A DNA stretch of 11,211 nucleotides from Methanobacteriota archaeon (GTDB taxonomy: Archaea > Halobacteriota > Methanosarcinia > Methanosarcinales > Methanosarcinaceae), in assembly GCA_030837265.1 (NCBI GenBank), contig JAUPKV010000111.1, positions 1 through 11,211 of the forward strand, written 5' to 3'. The notes under the pieces were generated by a model. That model saw only the letters and a program-made list of their open reading frames with translations, was not told the DNA's origin and did no database searches. The position numbers were made by a program, and so were the translations under genes. This document shows positions 7,291 to 11,211 of the stretch, one piece after another; position 1 is the stretch's first letter; each line of letters starts with the position of its first letter.

Positions 7291-7974
7291 CGGACAGATT
7301 TCCTTAAGGCCGGAAACTACATCAGCCAAAAGTTCAACAGGAATTCCCACAATCATCTCTTCTTCTGCAATTTTGGTGTAAGACCTGCTGCCGCTGCAAC
7401 CTACCGTGACTCCAATTTTACCTTCTTTATATACTTTTACAACACCGTCCGAACACAAGCTCTGCTTTCCTGCAAAACTAGTTTCAAGCCTGCCTCCGGC
7501 CTTGTACATAAAAGCCTGTGTAAGTAACATAACCTGTTTAGGGTTGCAGATTACCACAACAACATCAGGAATAAATGAGGCTTTTTCAAGAGGAGAGTAC
7601 AGCACAGCCTCTGTTGAGTTGGGAGGAAACTTAGAAACCATATCGATGGTACGCCTTGCAGCACCCTGAGTGCTAAACTGCTTTAGTCCTTTGAAATAGA
7701 ATTCCCCACTGATTACCTTTGCAGGCATCTCTCCAATGCCCAAAGCACCAGCTCCACCTTTGCACATTTGGTCTTCTCCCAGAGTAAAGAATTCCTCTCC
7801 TGTTCTTCTTACCCTGTCAACCAGCTGGCAGTGTCTCATAGCCTCATCTACTTTTTGAATTCCTCCAGGAATGGTCCCTCCTTTTGGAATAAGTTTAACT
7901 GCAACAGGAGATGTCGTGAGTTTAAGGCATTTCATTATGTCCTGTCCGTATCCGTTTATCTCATTTAGATCCAT
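7285..7974 (-). CDS. DUF169 family protein
   Basis: A 229-residue soluble protein that matches the DUF169 (COG2043) family along its length: an N-terminal TSPVAVKLIP block (21-30), a cysteine-containing RHCQLVDRVR block (47-56), GEDQMCKGGAGALGIGE (66-82), a central VVVVICNP strand, and a C-terminal VGCSGSRSYT block. Cysteines at 16, 49, 71 and further on could bind a metal or cluster, but this is inference. The family has no established reaction. The start is ATG 7974 with GGAG (7983-7986) eight bases upstream. It has its own promoter, very similar to that of the ferredoxin gene downstream, and ends in its own hairpin. That points to a shared redox or metal response by two separate transcripts rather than one operon. 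Confidence 0.85.
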   Translation of the reverse strand: MDLNEINGYGQDIMKCLKLTTSPVAVKLIPKGGTIPGGIQKVDEAMRHCQLVDRVRRTGEEFFTLGEDQMCKGGAGALGIGEMPAKVISGEFYFKGLKQFSTQGAARRTIDMVSKFPPNSTEAVLYSPLEKASFIPDVVVVICNPKQVMLLTQAFMYKAGGRLETSFAGKQSLCSDGVVKVYKEGKIGVTVGCSGSRSYTKIAEEEMIVGIPVELLADVVSGLKEICPK

Positions 7975-8100
7975 ATTTTTTACTCCATTTTTTAGATTTT
8001 TTGAAAATTAAGTTACACGGTGTTACTTGATACAAAAGAATCATCCGACCTTCAAATAGTTACAAAATAATTGCCAAATCCATTCCATCAGAAATACTGC

Positions 8101-8177
8101 AGTACTGTAATATTATTGCAGCAATATATATATGCTGGCAAGTACTGTATTTCCCAGTAAAAAATTAGAAGTACTGT
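8101..8177. repeat. three copies of AGTACTGT
   Basis: AGTACTGT occurs at 8101-8108, 8141-8148 and 8170-8177, all in the same direction, 40 and 29 bases apart. The core AGTACT is itself a palindrome. The first two lie in the shared promoter element; the third lies further upstream of the DUF169 gene. They look like binding sites for one regulator. Confidence 0.55.
8102..8157 (-). promoter_or_regulatory. promoter/operator of the DUF169 gene, copy B of a shared element
   Basis: Identical at 43 of 56 positions, without gaps, to 7145-7200. On the minus strand it reads AGTACTTGCCAGC, an alternating ATATATATAT TATA box (8133-8124), TGCTGCAA, and finally a CAGTAC block. TTGCCAGCA and TGCTGCAA around the TATA box form an imperfect inverted repeat. 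Transcription would start near 8100. The match covers both sides of the TATA box, as expected for a shared regulator site rather than just a shared core promoter. Confidence 0.65.
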
Positions 8178-8210
8178 GGATTTAATAATCTTTTAGATAT
8201 AAATCTTCGT

Positions 8211-8234
8211 AAAAAAATAACCATGCAAAAAAAA
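8211..8234 (-). terminator. oligo-T terminator tracts downstream of dinB
   Basis: On the minus strand, T8 (8234-8227) and T7 (8217-8211) occur in two similar GTTATTTTTTT units about 70-90 bases after the dinB stop. Archaeal RNA polymerase stops at such U-rich runs without needing a hairpin. The tracts lie before the DUF169 promoter. Confidence 0.5.
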
Positions 8235-8300
8235 TAACGACACATTCAAATTTCTAAAACAGTATTTACAATTCTTAAATCATTTTTCTTCACTATATAT

Positions 8301-9410
8301 TTATGTGAAATCCGTAATCAGAGTCTGTTTCTGATCTCTTTCCCTGAGTCTTGAGACCCCTACTCCTACCAATCTGAGCTTCTGCCCTCCAATAAACTCC
8401 GAAAGTAGCTGCATAGCTGTCCTTTTAATCACGAAGATATCCGCAGTCCAAACAGGGACAGTCTTTGAACGTGTATATGTGGAAAAGTCATCATAGCGAA
8501 CCTTGAGAGTTATTGTTTTGAAAAGGAAGCGGTCCTTCATAAGAGCTCTGTGTACGCTCTCAGCGAGCATTTCCAGAAAACCTGCAATTTTTACAGGATC
8601 GTTTGTATCTTCCGCAAATGTTCCGCTCCTGCTTATTGACTTTACCACTTCCTCCCACTCCTTTACTTCACTGAAATCCAGGCCATGTGCTACCTGCTTC
8701 ATCCAGAGCCCCATTTTCCCGAACCTTTCGGAAAGCCTCTGGACATCGCAATTCGCAAGTTCTTCCACTTTGCTTATCCCCATCAGTTTAAGAGCTTCTG
8801 CTGTTTTTTCACCTATACCGGGAATTTTTGAAACGTTTAACGGAAAAAGAAACCCCCGGACATCTTCAGGCCTAACAACTGTAAGACCATTCGGTTTCTG
8901 AAATCCTGAAGCGATCTTTGCAACAAGCTTATTAGGTCCGACTCCAACCGAACAGGTAATTCTTTCCTGTCTTCGGATTTCATCTTTGATTCTCTGTGCA
9001 ATTATGGAACCTTCTTCATAAGTCCGGATCTCAGGTCCTGGCACAAGGAAAGCTTCGTCAACACTATACTGCTGGAACTTCTCGGCAAAGTCCTTCAGTA
9101 TTTCCATTACGTTATCCGAAACCTGTACATAGAGCCTTATGTTTACAGGTATAAAAGCAGCATCCGGACAGAGCTTATATGCCTGTGAAATTGGCATTGC
9201 AGAACATATACCATACTTTCTTGCCTCGTATGAACAGGTGCTCACCACTCCCCGACCTTTTCCTCCCTTCGGGTCCGCACCTACTACAACAGGCAGACCT
9301 TCCAGTTCCGGCTTTTCTCTGACCTCTACGGATGCAAAAAAACTATCCATGTCTACATGGAGGACAATCTGCCTTTCAGTGCTGTTTATTTCATGATTGA
9401 GTACGAGCAT
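8301..9410 (-). CDS. dinB: Y-family translesion DNA polymerase IV (DinB/Dpo4-like)
   Basis: A 369-residue protein spanning the full Y-family length. The palm carries HVDMDSFF near the N-terminus (metal ligand D20; F25 as the steric gate that excludes ribonucleotides) and YSVDEAF with D118/E119. The thumb carries a helix-hairpin-helix, KIPGIGEKTAEAL, around 195. The little-finger domain completes it. The last residues, QTLITDFT, fit most of the PCNA-binding (PIP) pattern QxxIxxF, so the sliding clamp probably recruits it. It copies past damaged template bases with low fidelity. ATG 9410 is preferred over TTG 9413 one codon earlier. No ribosome site is visible, and a TATA-like box lies about 28 bases upstream of the ATG, so the mRNA may be leaderless. 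The DUF72 gene lies 78 bases upstream on the same strand. Confidence 0.93.
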   Translation of the reverse strand: MLVLNHEINSTERQIVLHVDMDSFFASVEVREKPELEGLPVVVGADPKGGKGRGVVSTCSYEARKYGICSAMPISQAYKLCPDAAFIPVNIRLYVQVSDNVMEILKDFAEKFQQYSVDEAFLVPGPEIRTYEEGSIIAQRIKDEIRRQERITCSVGVGPNKLVAKIASGFQKPNGLTVVRPEDVRGFLFPLNVSKIPGIGEKTAEALKLMGISKVEELANCDVQRLSERFGKMGLWMKQVAHGLDFSEVKEWEEVVKSISRSGTFAEDTNDPVKIAGFLEMLAESVHRALMKDRFLFKTITLKVRYDDFSTYTRSKTVPVWTADIFVIKRTAMQLLSEFIGGQKLRLVGVGVSRLRERDQKQTLITDFT

Positions 9411-9433
9411 CAAGGCAAGATATAATTAAAAAA

Positions 9434-9443
9434 TATTAAAAGG
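9434..9443 (-). promoter_or_regulatory. candidate TATA box of dinB
   Basis: CCTTTTAATA on the minus strand is centred about 28 bases before ATG 9410, so transcription would begin at or very near the start codon. This agrees with the absence of a ribosome site. Read-through from the DUF72 gene is also possible. Confidence 0.35.
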
Positions 9444-9488
9444 TTTGAGGAAGCTTGTTGAAAGTATTAACTTGAGAACTGATCTCAG

Positions 9489-10379
9489 TTAAAACTCTCC
9501 AAGTTTGAACTGCTCATGTAGTTTTACATCTTTATGCTTTGGTGCATCCTCTCCCAGTACCATATCCATAAGATCAAAGGCGTTCTTGACAGCTTTGCCA
9601 CCGAAATGGTTATTTAAGAATACCATAACTTTTTCAGTCATTTCCGAGGCTTCTTTGATGCGAGGTACCCATGGTTCAAGCTGTTTTTTGGAATAAAGGT
9701 AGTCATATCTATTATGCCTGTGGTCCTCTTCCTCTTTATCCTGACCATACCAGATATCAGCGTTCCTCCCATGAAAGCGAATATATGCATGATTAGCAGT
9801 CTCTTCCTTAGTGACCGGCTGTCCCGGACCATCTAAAATAACATTAGCCACATTTCTCTCTCGCAGTGCTTCAAGAATCTCAGAATCCAACTCGGTTTTG
9901 CTCTCATTCAACCAGGTGCTATGTCGAAACTCCACAGCATAATCACGTTCATGTGTAGGAAGGGCATCCAGCAGACACTTCAGATTGCTCAATGCGTTAT
10001 TGGAGTTCTTGAAGAAGGGTGAAAGCTGCAATAATGTACACCCTAAAAGGTTTGCATCAGCCAGCGGCTTAACACAGGTTCTTTCAAATGCAGTCGCAAA
10101 TTGGATGGCATTCTCCAGATTTCCATCTACGAGAGCGTTATGTGTGACTAGCTGTGGCATCTTAACCGAGTACTCAAAGCCTTTAGGCGCCTTCTTCAAC
10201 CAGGAATTGACCTGTAACTCGCCCGGAGGCCGATAGAAGGTACTGTTGATCTCGACTATTTTAAAATATTTGGCATAATAGGCAAACCAGTCACCTTTCT
10301 TATTTGCCATTTCTCGAGGGTAGAAAGGGCCTACCCAGTCATCATATGACCAGCCGGAAGTGCCAATAAGTATTGTCAT
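9489..10379 (-). CDS. DUF72 (YecE-like) protein
   Basis: A 296-residue soluble protein with the hallmarks of the DUF72/YecE family, a TIM-barrel-like fold of unknown activity: IGTSGWSYDDW at the N-terminus (5-15), VEINSTFYRPP (42-52), YAVEFRHSTW in the middle, YIRFHGRN, and VFLNNHFGGKAVKNA near the C-terminus. The length is normal or slightly long for the family, with a charged C-terminal tail. ATG 10379 has a modest AAGGA site about ten bases upstream and a good TATA-like box at 10425-10434. It precedes dinB on the same strand with a 78-base gap and no clear terminator between, so the two may be partly co-transcribed. A repair role would be only an inference from that neighbour. Confidence 0.88.
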   Translation of the reverse strand: MTILIGTSGWSYDDWVGPFYPREMANKKGDWFAYYAKYFKIVEINSTFYRPPGELQVNSWLKKAPKGFEYSVKMPQLVTHNALVDGNLENAIQFATAFERTCVKPLADANLLGCTLLQLSPFFKNSNNALSNLKCLLDALPTHERDYAVEFRHSTWLNESKTELDSEILEALRERNVANVILDGPGQPVTKEETANHAYIRFHGRNADIWYGQDKEEEDHRHNRYDYLYSKKQLEPWVPRIKEASEMTEKVMVFLNNHFGGKAVKNAFDLMDMVLGEDAPKHKDVKLHEQFKLGEF

Positions 10380-10424
10380 AAGTCACAAATCCTTGAAATC
10401 TGTGCACATAATTCAAAAGTTACA

Positions 10425-10434
10425 ACTTATAAAG
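10425..10434 (-). promoter_or_regulatory. TATA box of the DUF72 gene
   Basis: CTTTATAAGT on the minus strand is a good archaeal TATA match. It places the transcription start near 10400, about 22 bases before ATG 10379, and the AAGGA ribosome site would lie in that short leader. Confidence 0.5.
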
Positions 10435-10627
10435 ATTTGTAGAGCGACCTTAAAAACTTTAGAACAGTATTGTAGTTCGCGGTATGTGTATCAATAAGCA
10501 AGTGTTTCTGGATTATTTGCTGTCGAGTATAATCGATATTACAGAATTCGCAGACGAAAAAATGTTGTTTTTGTGAGTCTTACCTGTTCAATATAGATTC
10601 GCAAAATAGAAAGTAGGTTTTAAACAG

Positions 10628-10695
10628 AAAAATCGAAAAAACCTCAGGCCACCGATAACAACTAACAGATTTATCGAGCTTGGGAACGGTGGCTT
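10628..10695 (-). terminator. hairpin and T-run terminator of the small gene pair
   Basis: Outer arms around GCCACC (10648-10653) and GGTGGC (10688-10693) enclose an inner stem, CGATAA (10653-10658) with TTATCG (10671-10676). An unpaired stretch lies on one side. Read on the minus strand the structure is followed by T6 (10641-10636) and T5 (10632-10628). It lies about 40 bases after the stop codon at 10735-10737. Confidence 0.5.
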
Positions 10696-10734
10696 TTCAC
10701 TAAATATAAAAAGTCAATTAATCGAATAAGTCAA

Positions 10735-10920
10735 TTAGTCAGCGTGCATAACTATATTTTTTCTTGCTTCATCAAATATATGCAGGGATTCTTCATATGT
10801 TAAACATAAATCATGAATGAACTCTACAAGGTCCTCCACACATGCGTCCATATACACCTTCCTGAGTTCAGGGTCTTCAAGTTCTTCAAACATTACACTG
10901 TCAAGCTTTCCGAAATTCAT
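10735..10920 (-). CDS. small acidic protein of unknown function, second gene of a coupled pair
   Basis: A 61-residue protein with 16 Asp/Glu against 5 Lys/Arg, so strongly acidic, and probably mostly helical. I recognise no domain. Its ATG overlaps the stop codon of the upstream gene as ATGA (10917-10920). It also has its own GAGG site (10928-10931) seven bases upstream, which supports translational coupling. A hairpin plus T-run terminator follows. It probably binds its basic partner; an antitoxin-like or small-complex role is only a guess. A frameshift splitting one longer gene is possible but less likely given the ribosome site. Confidence 0.65.
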   Translation of the reverse strand: MNFGKLDSVMFEELEDPELRKVYMDACVEDLVEFIHDLCLTYEESLHIFDEARKNIVMHAD

Positions 10921-11126
10921 TTTGAAACCTCGGTGTTTAAATTTAGTTTTTGTAGTAATCGAAAGTTTGCCTTCTTATGGATCGATTGAAAAACCATTTT
11001 ACCTTCTTTGATTCCTAAGAGTTTCCGGAAAGATCCATCCTTGGAGTAGAACTGTGGAGCTTTGGATGCGCCCTTTTTGGCGAGGGTTTCTTTTGTTTGG
11101 GAGATGAATTCTTTGTTTGAGGTCAT
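10917..11126 (-). CDS. small basic protein of unknown function, first gene of a coupled pair
   Basis: A 69-residue protein with 13 Lys and 3 or so Arg against 5 acidic residues, so strongly basic. ATG 11126 has GGAG (11134-11137) seven bases upstream, a good site. The middle (about 24-55: QFYSKDGSFRKLLGIKEG, then MVFQSIHKK) alternates charged and hydrophobic residues and could bind nucleic acid, but I recognise no family and see no membrane segment. It overlaps the downstream acidic gene by four bases. I find no clear TATA box in the remaining 85 bases of the window, so the promoter may lie outside. Confidence 0.65.
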   Translation of the reverse strand: MTSNKEFISQTKETLAKKGASKAPQFYSKDGSFRKLLGIKEGKMVFQSIHKKANFRLLQKLNLNTEVSK

Positions 11127-11211
11127 AATATAACTCCTAATTTCATCAATCTCAATTCAGTTACTGATCCAGAACGTACTTACCTATCCTGTAATAATTC
11201 ACAAATGAATG

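Larger units (their letters stand above)
7975..8300. other. intergenic region holding the DUF169 promoter, leader and dinB terminator
   Basis: Read on the minus strand it holds, in order, the T-rich termination tracts of dinB (8234-8211), three AGTACTGT repeats, the shared promoter element (8157-8102), and a leader of about 125 bases before ATG 7974. The leader is long for this neighbourhood. It has a GGAG site near its end but no obvious stable hairpin that I could recognise. Confidence 0.6.
10380..10734. other. intergenic region between the DUF72 gene and the small gene pair
   Basis: It holds the DUF72 promoter on its left and the terminator of the small gene pair on its right. Between them a 30-codon plus-strand frame (10484-10576) has protein-like sequence but no ribosome site, and could be a remnant or chance. 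An imperfect hairpin with A/T-rich arms lies around 10551-10581. Confidence 0.45.

Noticed and set aside
9411..9413. TTG start of dinB one codon upstream
   Set aside because: An ATG follows directly and no ribosome site favours the TTG.
9638..9832. 64-codon minus-strand frame inside the DUF72 gene
   Set aside because: It is an out-of-frame shadow of a well-supported gene on the same strand.
10484..10576. 30-codon plus-strand frame with protein-like sequence
   Set aside because: It is very short with no ribosome site and no recognisable domain, so chance is likely.

Overview
The window looks like a piece of a methanogenic archaeon's chromosome, most likely Methanosarcina or a close relative. 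This rests on a YVTN beta-propeller surface protein, a beta-helix/PKD surface protein, a NapH-type ferredoxin and DUF169 pair, and an archaeal-style Y-family polymerase. The gaps are AT-rich, with archaeal TATA-like boxes, oligo-T terminators and GGAGG-type ribosome sites. The genus assignment is inference. I see no tRNA, rRNA, CRISPR array or intact mobile element.

Left part (1-5173): sparse and decayed. A calcineurin-like phosphoesterase pseudogene (472-890) has a frameshift and has lost its middle. A small protein with four CxxC knuckles (1596-1928) probably starts at GTG. A right-handed beta-helix protein with two C-terminal PKD domains (2252-4063) shows no signal peptide and only a weak TTG start. 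Facing it is a broken minus-strand gene (4347-4657): a clear signal peptide, then a PKD domain in another frame. Long gene-free stretches separate these genes.

Middle (5174-8300): a membrane-anchored seven-repeat YVTN propeller (5174-6400) ends at a strong hairpin shared with the convergent minus-strand genes. These are a short NapH-like membrane polyferredoxin (6498-7115) and a DUF169 protein (7285-7974). They are not a simple operon, because a terminator-like hairpin lies between them. Each has its own promoter region, and the two regions share a 56-bp element (43 of 56 positions identical, no gaps) spanning the TATA-like box. This suggests one regulator controls both genes, and it is the most interesting signal here.

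Right part (8301-11211), all minus strand: a DinB-type translesion polymerase with a probable C-terminal PCNA-binding tail and possibly a leaderless mRNA; a DUF72/YecE-like protein; and, beyond a terminator hairpin, two very small genes overlapping by ATGA, one encoding a basic and the other an acidic protein.
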